A stretch of DNA of 64,000 bases, taken from an uncultured Winogradskyella sp. GTDB taxonomy: Bacteria; Bacteroidota; Bacteroidia; Flavobacteriales; Flavobacteriaceae. The notes beneath the pieces were generated by a model. The model worked only from the letters and a program-made list of their open reading frames with translations, made no database searches and was not told the origin of the DNA. Below are positions 28,064 to 36,144 of the stretch, piece after piece (position 1 is the stretch's first letter; the number at the start of each line of letters is the position of its first letter). The DNA lies in NCBI RefSeq assembly GCF_947498005.1, contig NZ_CANMIW010000001.1:434001-498000 (forward strand), read 5' to 3'. Position numbers and translations under genes: made by a program.

Positions 28064-28940
28064 ATGCTTTTTTTCTATTTGCTAAATAGACTCCAAAAAG
28101 AATAAGTAGTGATGCCAATAACTGAATACTATTGAAAGATTCTCCGTCTAATACACCCCAAACTAAAGCTACAATGGGCATTATATAAGTTACGGAAGAT
28201 GCAAATACAGGTGTTGACATTTGTACTAACCTAAAGAATAATATTTTAGCTAATGCAGTGCCAAATACTGATAAAATAGTAATGTACATCAATGCTTCAG
28301 GTAAAGCAGGATTTTTAAAGTTCTCAATAGTAAAAAAATCACTAAATATTAGAACAATAAGCGCCGGAATTACAATAAATACATAATTGCCTGTAGCTAT
28401 TGCTAGAGGTTTTACATCTTGAAGATAGCGTTTAATAATGTTTACATTGGCTGCATACATTAGTGTAGACGCTATTATATAGCCAGCATATAGATAATTT
28501 TGATCAGGATTAAGTTCAGAGCCTTTTAATATTAAAATAGCAGTACCAATAAAACCTATTATGACACCTAATACTTGTCGTTTGTTAGATGCTATTTTAA
28601 ACACAGCAAAACCCAATAATATGGTGTTAAGTGGCACAAGTGAGTTTAATATAGAAGTTACTGCACTGTCAATTTCTGTCTCTGCTATGGCAAAGAAAAA
28701 GGCAGGAATAAATGAGCCTAATAATCCTGATAGTAAAAGCCATTTCCATTTAGATTTGTGTATGGTTTTTAGCTTTTTGTATCCAAAAGCGAGTAAAAGA
28801 ATCCCTGTAAATAACGTTCTAAGGGCACCAATTTGGTACGGAGTTAATCCAATTAACGATTTTTTTATTAAGATGAATGAGCTTCCCCAAATAATAGAAA
28901 GCACTAATAAATATATCCACTTAACGTTTAAATTTTTCAT
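28062..28940 (-). CDS. EamA/DMT-family membrane transporter
   Basis: 292-residue inner-membrane protein with ten predicted helices in two EamA repeats. The first repeat carries the typical IIWGSSFILIKKSL and ALRTLFTGILLL; the second begins near LYAGYIIASTLMYAANVNIIKRYL and includes VTYIMPIVALVWGVLDGE. Members export amino acids, nucleosides or other small metabolites, and substrate cannot be read from sequence. No co-transcribed partner. Confidence 0.9.
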   Translation of the reverse strand: MKNLNVKWIYLLVLSIIWGSSFILIKKSLIGLTPYQIGALRTLFTGILLLAFGYKKLKTIHKSKWKWLLLSGLLGSFIPAFFFAIAETEIDSAVTSILNSLVPLNTILLGFAVFKIASNKRQVLGVIIGFIGTAILILKGSELNPDQNYLYAGYIIASTLMYAANVNIIKRYLQDVKPLAIATGNYVFIVIPALIVLIFSDFFTIENFKNPALPEALMYITILSVFGTALAKILFFRLVQMSTPVFASSVTYIMPIVALVWGVLDGESFNSIQLLASLLILFGVYLANRKKA

Positions 28941-29037
28941 AGTAAGGGTTACTCAATTAATCACAAAATTCGTTAATTATCTCACAAGATTCGTCATTAT
29001 TTATTAGTTTTAACCAAAATAATAATAGTTTAATTCT

Positions 29038-29574
29038 ATGAATACATTTAAGACAATAAGTTTGGTTGCTATAATAGCATTGGTTTTTACATCATGTAAA
29101 AATGAATCTGAACCAGAAGTTATCACTGCAGGTATTGAAGTTTCTGAAAAGGATGTCGCTCAATCATTAGATCCTAATGCAACTTACGCAAAAGTAGAGT
29201 TTGGTATTGAAGGTATGACTTGTGCGATGGGTTGTGCTAAAACCATTGAAAAGAAAATGGCTAAAATGGAAGGTGTAAAATCTGCTAAAGTAGATTTTGA
29301 TAAGCGTTTAGCTATGGTAGAGTATGATGATGCTAAGGTTACTCCTAAATCTTTAGAAGAAACTGTAGGTAAGGTTTCAAAGACATATATAGTAAAAGAC
29401 ATGCAGAAAGTAGAGTCTTTTGGTAGTGAGAAAAAATCATGTTGTGCAGATAAGACTGAAGCTGAAAAGAAGGCTTGTAAAGAAAAATGCGCTAATAAAA
29501 CAGAAGTAGAAAAGAAAGCTTGTAAGGAAGATTGCAAAGAGAAGTGCTGCAGTGAAGTAAAGAAAGCTAAATAA
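29038..29574 (+). CDS. HMA-domain lipoprotein with Cys-rich tail
   Basis: 178 residues. A lipobox at Cys20 (FTSCKNE) indicates an envelope lipoprotein. Residues about 52-125 form a heavy-metal-associated ferredoxin-like fold (VEFGIEGMTCAMGCAKTIE, then GVKSAKVDFD and AMVEYDD). The metal loop has three residues between its cysteines (Cys62, Cys66), unlike the usual CxxC. The final 45 residues hold eight cysteines in two imperfect copies of a KTExEKKACKExC unit, suggesting a metal-chelating tail. Probably binds copper or a similar soft metal outside the cytoplasm. No exporter ATPase is adjacent. Confidence 0.85.
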   Translation: MNTFKTISLVAIIALVFTSCKNESEPEVITAGIEVSEKDVAQSLDPNATYAKVEFGIEGMTCAMGCAKTIEKKMAKMEGVKSAKVDFDKRLAMVEYDDAKVTPKSLEETVGKVSKTYIVKDMQKVESFGSEKKSCCADKTEAEKKACKEKCANKTEVEKKACKEDCKEKCCSEVKKAK

Positions 29575-29593
29575 AATTAGTGTAAAATATCCA

Positions 29594-29628
29594 TAAAAAA
29601 AAGGCTGCCAATTTGGTAGCTTTTTTTT
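29594..29628 (+). terminator. Terminator of the HMA lipoprotein gene
   Basis: GCTGCC / GGTAGC stem (one G-T pair) within flanking A- and T-runs; also usable by the convergent gene. Confidence 0.75.
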
Positions 29629-29648
29629 ATTAAAGTGTTGTTAGAATT

Positions 29649-30008
29649 TTACACTTGCAAAAGAATAAAGGTAATTAAATAACATGCTATTGGAACTAAC
29701 CATAAGACGAGTATAGATGTTTTTACCCGCTTAGATTTTGCATTTAAAATGGTTCTTTTCTTTCCATTATAACGCATCCAATTTTTAAATACAATAAATA
29801 GAGCTACAATAGTTAGTATTGCCCAAAACTTAGTATTAGACATTATTTGCATTTTCATTTGTTTCGCAAATGCCATAAAAAATGCAGACAACGCTAGAAT
29901 GATAGATATCTCAAGGAGATTAATGTAAATTAAGGCAATCTTTAAGCTGTTTTTACCAAGCGTTTTCTTGTAGTAATTAAAGATTGTAATGTATAAGGTA
30001 TCTAACAT
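29649..30008 (-). CDS. Small three-helix membrane protein, unknown
   Basis: 119 residues with three hydrophobic stretches (about 24-48, 58-75, 95-118) separated by basic loops (KNWMRYNGKKR). I recognise no family. It starts with ATG and sits between two terminators, so it is transcribed alone. It might be a small inner-membrane protein of the flavobacterial core, but no function is suggested by neighbours. Confidence 0.65.
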   Translation of the reverse strand: MLDTLYITIFNYYKKTLGKNSLKIALIYINLLEISIILALSAFFMAFAKQMKMQIMSNTKFWAILTIVALFIVFKNWMRYNGKKRTILNAKSKRVKTSILVLWLVPIACYLITFILLQV

Positions 30009-30027
30009 GTAAGAATAAATTGTGAAA

Positions 30028-30062
30028 TAAAAAACCTGCCAATTTATGTTAGCAGGTTTTTT
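30028..30062 (-). terminator. Terminator of the DUF5689 gene
   Basis: Minus strand AAAAACCTGC, loop, GCAGGTTTTTT, placed 25 bp after the stop codon. Confidence 0.8.
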
Positions 30063-30086
30063 GATTAAAAATATTAATTTTAAATA

Positions 30087-31439
30087 TTATTGTGCTATCA
30101 CTTTTACATTGTCTATTTCGTAAGTTGCAGAACCAGACGTTGTAGAGGTATATTTAAAAGCGATATATAAATTTTCTCCTGCTGCTGCAGATACGTCTAT
30201 CTCTCCAGAATCTGTCCAGTTCCAACTACCAGAAGATAAAGTTGCAGAAAGTGGTGTCCAAGATCCACTATCATTAGGGTTTCCACCAGCATAATCAGTA
30301 GACATATATACTTCTAATACAGGGCCAGTATAATTCATTGCAGTTTGAAACGTTAATACAGCACCACCAACTGAAGATAAATCAATTGCAGGTGTAATTA
30401 ACCAGTCTTCATTGTTTTGGTTAGAACCAGCATATCCAGACATTGCTGCACACTTTCCTGGGTTACCGTAAGTGTTTGGAGACCAAACTTGAGCACCAGT
30501 TACGCTATAATTAGTCCATGTTAAAAAATCAGTTTCAAATGCTTCAACAAATAAAGGATCACAACGAACACCATCCATAACAACATCGTCAGTAGTGTTA
30601 AGTTGTAATACTAAATCGTATCCATCATAAGTTTTGTTGATAATTCCAGCAATAGAACCTTTTCCATCCGTTGGTAATGTAATGTCTTTAAAGTTAGCAA
30701 ATGTGCTAGATTCCATTACAAACGTTGCAGATTCTCCACAGCTTTCAATAGGTCTAGAAGAATCGTAATCATCAGTTGGATCTACATAAGGTAAACCAGC
30801 TAATCCTACAGGAAACTGAACGTCAATTAACTTAACGTACATTCCTAAGTGAGATTCTGTAATTTCAGAAAGATTTAACTCTACAGGTGTAAGTGTTTCA
30901 GTTACGCTTGATCTAAAAAGGTGCGAAGGAATTTGATTTGCTGTCATTGCAAGAACGTCATTATCAAAATCATCAATTTTTCCTCCAATAGTAATTACAT
31001 CATCACCAGTGTTAGTTTCACCAATTACTAAATCCTTCAAATAGATATAAACCTCTCTACCTTGGTTAAATTGGTTATATGTATCTGCCTGGTTTAATAC
31101 AACTTTAAGTGTAGAAGTAGGATCTGAAGGACTATCTTGAATAAAGAATTCCTTATAAAAGTTTCCTGTTTCATCACTAGAAGATACATATCCTTTTACC
31201 ATAATATCAGATGCTATTTCAATAGCTTCATACTGTACAGCTAAAGCCCTAACTTCTGTGATTGTTTTCATTTGAATTTCATCATCTTGTCCATTATCTA
31301 CACGAGCTAAGAGTTCATTCAATGCTTCATTTTCTTCATTTCCTAAGCTAGTAGGAACATCATAATCGTCATCTTGTACACAAGATGTAATGGCAATTGA
31401 TGCCATTAAAACTAACAGTAATTTAATCGTTTTATTCAT
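30087..31439 (-). CDS. DUF5689 lipoprotein with C-terminal jelly-roll domain
   Basis: About 450 residues. I start at ATG 31439 because it opens the lipoprotein signal (IAITSCVQDDD); the frame extends upstream without one. Residues about 40-300 correspond to DUF5689, an OB-fold-like domain seen in surface nucleases (MVKGYVSSSDETGNFYKEFFIQD). The C-terminal 150 residues, with DWLITPAIDLSSVGGAVLTFQTAMNY at the start, are a choice-of-anchor/cleaved-adhesin jelly-roll. It lies 81 bp behind a TonB receptor on the same strand, next to a divergent secreted nuclease-fold enzyme, suggesting substrate binding at the cell surface. Confidence 0.82.
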   Translation of the reverse strand: MNKTIKLLLVLMASIAITSCVQDDDYDVPTSLGNEENEALNELLARVDNGQDDEIQMKTITEVRALAVQYEAIEIASDIMVKGYVSSSDETGNFYKEFFIQDSPSDPTSTLKVVLNQADTYNQFNQGREVYIYLKDLVIGETNTGDDVITIGGKIDDFDNDVLAMTANQIPSHLFRSSVTETLTPVELNLSEITESHLGMYVKLIDVQFPVGLAGLPYVDPTDDYDSSRPIESCGESATFVMESSTFANFKDITLPTDGKGSIAGIINKTYDGYDLVLQLNTTDDVVMDGVRCDPLFVEAFETDFLTWTNYSVTGAQVWSPNTYGNPGKCAAMSGYAGSNQNNEDWLITPAIDLSSVGGAVLTFQTAMNYTGPVLEVYMSTDYAGGNPNDSGSWTPLSATLSSGSWNWTDSGEIDVSAAAGENLYIAFKYTSTTSGSATYEIDNVKVIAQ

Positions 31440-31520
31440 AGCGTTTTTGTTTGTAATTTTTAAATTCATGAATGTTACACATTTCATAATTGTAATATTG
31501 TTTATTAATTTTTCTTTTTT

Positions 31521-34346
31521 TTAGAATCTAAGATACACATTTAAAAAATAGTTTGCGCCTCTACCATACCAATATTTAGAACCAAAGACTCTTGTGTCAT
31601 TGCTAACGTCATCTCTAAGAGCTCTATAATCAGCTCTTCTTCCTTGCTCAAATCCTCCTGTTTTGTATTCTTTGTCTAATAAATTACCTACACTAGCAAA
31701 GAATCCAATATACTTGTCTTTTATTTTCCAAGATTTACCACCTACTAAATTTATGACCATATAGCTAGCAAATTTTTCTTGTTTTAATAACTCGTCCGCT
31801 ACTTCTGGATCATAGTCATTATAAGGTAAACCATCAACATCTGTGTAAAACTCAGTAGATCTAGATAAAGGACTAATGTCAATATAAGCATTATCAAAGA
31901 AGTTAGCTGTTGCTCCAAACCACCAGTAATCAGGATCTCTATATTCAAAACCTACAGAATAAGCTGTTTGTGGTCCACCAGCTACTTTATAGTTTTCTAA
32001 ATTTGAAGTACTAACTACTCCAGATGTATTTACAGTGTCAGTTAAATTACCATTTTCATCTGTCTCACTAGTTGTAAAATCATCTGAGGTTGAAGTAACG
32101 TATAAATTTGGGTTGTTACTGTAAGTATATTGACCAACTGAAGCGGCACCTTTTAATTTAATTGTTGGTGTAACCTGTGCTTCAATCCCTAATTCTCCAC
32201 CAAAATGTTCTTTGTTTACACCAGATAAAACCTCTTGAATAAAACCTGTTGTACTACCTTGAGTGAAAAAGAATGAAATCTCATTTGCATCTTCTAACGT
32301 CGTATAATAACCTGTTAATTTTGCTTTGACAATTGGAGATCTAAAGATATAACTCGCATCTACAGATGTAATTTTTTCTTCAGTGATATTAATGTTCGGA
32401 TTGTCAACACCATTTATAGTACCTACATAATCATGACTCTCTCTAGAGTTTGTATACGTATTTCTAATTGAAGGTGCTTTAGTAATATAGCCTCCATTAA
32501 AGTTTAATAAGTGTTTACCAGTGATTTTGTAGGTGAAGCCGGCTTTAGCGCCTATACCTGTAAACTCTAATTTATCTCCTTTACCAAATGAATTATCGTA
32601 TTCTACACCATCAATATATGAAATCTGGTTTTCATTCTTATATAGACCTTCACGTTGGTAATCCGTTTTTGTAATACTACCTGCTACAAAAAAGTCAATT
32701 TTATTGTATTTAAACTGAGCTTGAGCAAAACCTTTTAGTTCGTTTGCATAGATGTTATAGTTGTATCTAAATTTATCGCCTTCAAATGCAACTTGGTTTG
32801 GATTGTTTAAATCAAATTGATTTTGGCTAAATGAATCTACATTCAATGCTCCTGTTGTGCTTCCTAATAAATCAATGATTTGAGCAAAATTTTCAGAATC
32901 TAACCTCTTGTAATTAATACCTCCATTTAAAAGTATATTATCATTTAACTCTGTGTTGAAAATGGTGTTTAACGTTAATTGTTTATCGTCATTTCTGTCT
33001 TCATATAATACATATGCAGCGCTTGCTCCAGAAATATTGTTAGTTAAATTAGCATCAATAATTCTTTCCCAATCTATTTGACCGTCATTAATAAACTCTT
33101 GTTGAGCTTCATATGCACCTGCTAAATCATCATCTTCTAAAAAGTAACTTGGTAGGTTTTGGTAATATGCCGGACTTGGATTTACGCCACCAGCATAATC
33201 TAATCGGCTATTTCCTATTTTTCCAAATTGGTAACCAACATTAGTATTTAAAGTTGTTTTACTATTAATATCCCAATAATGATTTAACATTAAAATTGGT
33301 TCTTCAACTTCTTTAATACGTGAGTTTCGTTGTTCACCATCTAAATTACCCCAAAATTCGTTGTATTTAATTCCTTTAAGGTCGTAAACTTCTTGCGTGT
33401 TTGCAGAAGATTTACCTCTTCTATTTGGTGTGTATATAGATGTGAAGTTAATGCTATGCTTGTCGTTAATTTTCTTTTCAACTGACCCAAAAAACGAGTT
33501 AGAGTCATATAAGGTAGCATCTTGGTAACCTTCTTCTCCCCAACGTCTACCTACCATAAAAGCATAAGACCAGCCGCCTTCCATTAAGCCAGAAGCATAA
33601 CTAACCATAGCTCTGTTTGTGTAGCTTCGGTTTGAAGAAGAATAGGTAATACGACTTCCTTTTCTGTAACTAGATGCTCTTGTAATGATATTAGACGTTC
33701 CTAAAATACCTCCAAAGTTATATTCTGAAGCCGATAAGCCAGTAGCTAATACTTGGTTACGCATCATATCATTTAATCCGCCCCAATTACTCCATTGAGG
33801 TCTACCATTATACATCTTGTTCATTTCAATTCCGTTCATTAAAACAGAACTATTATCTGAATCTAAACCTCTAATTCTAAAAAATGAAGAGCTAAATTCA
33901 AAAGCCGCAGTTCTTTGAAAAACATCTAATGAAGAAGACAATAAACCAGAAATGTTATCTGCTCCACTTGTATCATCGTTTAATTCATCGTCTGATAAAG
34001 TGATAGTAAATAAATCTTGCGCTCCAGTAATATCTATCTCTAAAGTCATGTCGGTAATATTTACAACACCACCTTCATTAACAATAATAGGATAACGCTT
34101 TGTTTCGTAACCTGTTTTAGAGATTTTAAGAACTTGTTCTCCCAATGGTACATTGCTTGAAAAAATAAATTCACCCAATCCATCTGTTAAAGTGGATTGT
34201 TGAGTTTCTTCAATTGTAATTGTTACATCCGGAATTGGTTCAAAAGACACAGCGTCTTTAACACTACCTTTTATAATGGTATTCTGAGCCATCATTGTGA
34301 AGGAAGAGAAAATTCCAAATAATAAAATAATTAAACTTCTTTTCAT
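31521..34346 (-). CDS. TonB-dependent receptor linked to DUF5689 lipoprotein
   Basis: 941-residue outer-membrane receptor: signal peptide (to about residue 20, TMMAQ), carboxypeptidase-regulatory-like domain (25-105), plug (about 140-235, with FFRIRGLDSDNSSVLMNGIEM) and a beta-barrel ending YFLNVYLRF with the terminal aromatic. No SusD homologue is present. The DUF5689 lipoprotein downstream may take its place as the surface partner. Divergent from the endonuclease/phosphatase gene through a 137-bp region with TAnnTTTG boxes on both strands. Confidence 0.92.
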   Translation of the reverse strand: MKRSLIILLFGIFSSFTMMAQNTIIKGSVKDAVSFEPIPDVTITIEETQQSTLTDGLGEFIFSSNVPLGEQVLKISKTGYETKRYPIIVNEGGVVNITDMTLEIDITGAQDLFTITLSDDELNDDTSGADNISGLLSSSLDVFQRTAAFEFSSSFFRIRGLDSDNSSVLMNGIEMNKMYNGRPQWSNWGGLNDMMRNQVLATGLSASEYNFGGILGTSNIITRASSYRKGSRITYSSSNRSYTNRAMVSYASGLMEGGWSYAFMVGRRWGEEGYQDATLYDSNSFFGSVEKKINDKHSINFTSIYTPNRRGKSSANTQEVYDLKGIKYNEFWGNLDGEQRNSRIKEVEEPILMLNHYWDINSKTTLNTNVGYQFGKIGNSRLDYAGGVNPSPAYYQNLPSYFLEDDDLAGAYEAQQEFINDGQIDWERIIDANLTNNISGASAAYVLYEDRNDDKQLTLNTIFNTELNDNILLNGGINYKRLDSENFAQIIDLLGSTTGALNVDSFSQNQFDLNNPNQVAFEGDKFRYNYNIYANELKGFAQAQFKYNKIDFFVAGSITKTDYQREGLYKNENQISYIDGVEYDNSFGKGDKLEFTGIGAKAGFTYKITGKHLLNFNGGYITKAPSIRNTYTNSRESHDYVGTINGVDNPNINITEEKITSVDASYIFRSPIVKAKLTGYYTTLEDANEISFFFTQGSTTGFIQEVLSGVNKEHFGGELGIEAQVTPTIKLKGAASVGQYTYSNNPNLYVTSTSDDFTTSETDENGNLTDTVNTSGVVSTSNLENYKVAGGPQTAYSVGFEYRDPDYWWFGATANFFDNAYIDISPLSRSTEFYTDVDGLPYNDYDPEVADELLKQEKFASYMVINLVGGKSWKIKDKYIGFFASVGNLLDKEYKTGGFEQGRRADYRALRDDVSNDTRVFGSKYWYGRGANYFLNVYLRF

Positions 34347-34402
34347 ACTTAATTTTAAAGTTAATAGTCTTTGTAGATTAAAAAATAGTTATTTAAGGCG
34401 TG

Positions 34403-34410
34403 CAAATTTA
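34403..34410 (-). promoter_or_regulatory. Candidate -7 box of the TonB receptor-DUF5689 unit
   Basis: Minus strand TAAATTTG, 57 bp before the receptor ATG; no clear -33 element. Confidence 0.35.
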
Positions 34411-34430
34411 CATTATTTATAATAAATATA

Positions 34431-34438
34431 TACTTTTG
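34431..34438 (+). promoter_or_regulatory. Candidate -7 box of the endonuclease/phosphatase gene
   Basis: TACTTTTG matches TAnnTTTG, 45 bp upstream of the ATG at 34484; -33 element unclear. Confidence 0.35.
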
Positions 34439-34483
34439 GCTTAAGATTTGTAACGTTATTAATGTTAACATAACATACGCTAA

Positions 34484-35584
34484 ATGAAAAAATTAAAACT
34501 AGGATTACTTGTGCTATCTGTTATAGCATTTGTTAATTTAAATGCTCAAGAAAAAAAGAAGTTTAAAATTCACACGGTAGCTTTCTATAATTTAGAGAAC
34601 CTTTTTGATACTATTAATGACCCTACAAAATATGATGAAGCAAGTCCTATAATGGAAATGAATGAATCATTGCGTGGAGAGGTTTACAAGAATAAAGTTA
34701 AAAACATGGCGAGAGTGGTTGCTGATATTGGCTCTGACGCTACAGGAAATACACCTGCAATAATTGGGGTTTCTGAAGTTGAAAATAGACAAGTTCTTAT
34801 GGATTTGGTTAATGACCCTCAGTTATTAGATAAAGATTATGGAATTATTCATTATGAATCGCCAGATAAACGAGGTATTGATGTCGCATTACTTTATCAA
34901 AAAGCGCTTTTTACACCTATAGAGACGAGTTCTCATGAACTTCTTATATATGATGACTTAACACGAAAACGTGTTTTTACTAGAGATCAGTTACTGGTTT
35001 CAGGTAAGTTAGAAGGTGACTTAATGCATATTATAGTAAATCACTGGCCATCTAGAAGTGGTGGAGAGGCACGTAGTAGATCTAAAAGGGTTGGTGCTGC
35101 AAAGCTAAATAAAAGAATTATGGATTCATTACAATCTATAGATCCTTACGCTAAGATAATTACAATGGGTGATTATAATGATGACCCAACAAATGCAAGT
35201 TTCAAAAAAGCGCTTAAAACCACAGCAGATAAGAAAAAAGTTCCACTTAAAGGGATCTATAATCCGTTTGAGAACCAATATAAGAAACAAGGATTAGGAA
35301 CAACAGGATATAGAGATGCTTGGAGTTTATTTGATCAGGTATTAGTAACAAAACCTTTTTTAGATAAAGATTATTCTTCATTTCGTTATTACAAGTCAGG
35401 AATATTTAATAAACACTATTTAAGCAACAAACATGGCAGATACAAAGGATATCCATTAAGAAGTTTTGCAGATGGTGGATTTACCGATGGCTTTAGTGAT
35501 CATTTTCCAGTTTATATTTATTTAGTAAAAGAAGCTGAGGAAACTAAACCTGTAGAGAAAATGGAAACTGAGACAAAAAATTAA
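34484..35584 (+). CDS. Exported endonuclease/exonuclease/phosphatase-family protein
   Basis: 366 residues with a signal peptide (ending FVNLNAQ), so it works outside the cytoplasm. It carries the DNase I-like fold motifs: YNLENLFD near residue 36, the metal-binding Glu in GVSEVENR, the NHWPSR loop with its His, MGDYNDDP with the catalytic Asp/Asn, and the C-terminal SDHFPV. Substrate may be nucleic acid or a phosphodiester. Its placement opposite a TonB receptor with a DUF5689 lipoprotein favours nucleic-acid or organophosphate scavenging (inference). Confidence 0.9.
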   Translation: MKKLKLGLLVLSVIAFVNLNAQEKKKFKIHTVAFYNLENLFDTINDPTKYDEASPIMEMNESLRGEVYKNKVKNMARVVADIGSDATGNTPAIIGVSEVENRQVLMDLVNDPQLLDKDYGIIHYESPDKRGIDVALLYQKALFTPIETSSHELLIYDDLTRKRVFTRDQLLVSGKLEGDLMHIIVNHWPSRSGGEARSRSKRVGAAKLNKRIMDSLQSIDPYAKIITMGDYNDDPTNASFKKALKTTADKKKVPLKGIYNPFENQYKKQGLGTTGYRDAWSLFDQVLVTKPFLDKDYSSFRYYKSGIFNKHYLSNKHGRYKGYPLRSFADGGFTDGFSDHFPVYIYLVKEAEETKPVEKMETETKN

Positions 35585-35598
35585 TAGTCTCACGTAAT

Positions 35599-35635
35599 AA
35601 AAAAGCGTCTAGAATTTAATTCTAGACGCTTTTTT
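35599..35635. terminator. Strong bidirectional terminator
   Basis: Near-perfect 14-bp stem AAAAGCGTCTAGAA / TTCTAGACGCTTTT with A- and T-runs outside, between convergent genes. Confidence 0.9.
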
Positions 35636-35653
35636 ATGCGGTTTCGTTAAATT

Positions 35654-36091
35654 CTAAAACCAAATACTCCAAGGGATTTTTGCTAAAACTAATACTAAAG
35701 CTATAGTATAAAAAATAGCTAACATTTTAAATTTTGGTTTAGAAGTCAGTTTCTTTTTGTGTTTAGAATAGCCTATAGTTACTAATGTCACAGCAATTAT
35801 CATTGTTAATGGATGCTCAATAATTAAGTTTCTTAATGCTGAGTTTTTCATTACTTCACCCATACCACCTACTTGTTCTATAGTAGAGAAATAGCCTTTT
35901 GTGAAATATAAAATAATACCTAAAAGTAGTTGAATATGCATTGTTATAAGTGCAAACAAAGAAATTCTAAAATCTTTGGCATCAAACTCTTTGTCTCCAA
36001 AAAACTTAATGAGTGCATTGATTGTGGCAAGTACTAAAACGATTAGAACTAAATAAGCCCATTTTGAATGTAAAAATTGAAGTGTTTCCAT
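35654..36091 (-). CDS. Conserved four-helix membrane protein
   Basis: 145 residues when started at ATG 36091 (METLQFLHSKWAYLVL); the frame extends 17 codons further but that part is poor. Four hydrophobic segments are predicted. The opening HSKWAYLVLIVLVLATINAL and the pattern ISLFALITMHIQLLLGIILYF recur in a flavobacterial family commonly labelled cytochrome b-like, but heme ligands are not secure. It lies 53 bp downstream of pbpC on the same strand, so the two may share a transcript. Confidence 0.75.
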   Translation of the reverse strand: METLQFLHSKWAYLVLIVLVLATINALIKFFGDKEFDAKDFRISLFALITMHIQLLLGIILYFTKGYFSTIEQVGGMGEVMKNSALRNLIIEHPLTMIIAVTLVTIGYSKHKKKLTSKPKFKMLAIFYTIALVLVLAKIPWSIWF

Positions 36092-36144
36092 AAAGAATAA
36101 GTTGATTGATTTCTGCAAAAGTAGTAATTTGAAAGCTAACACGT

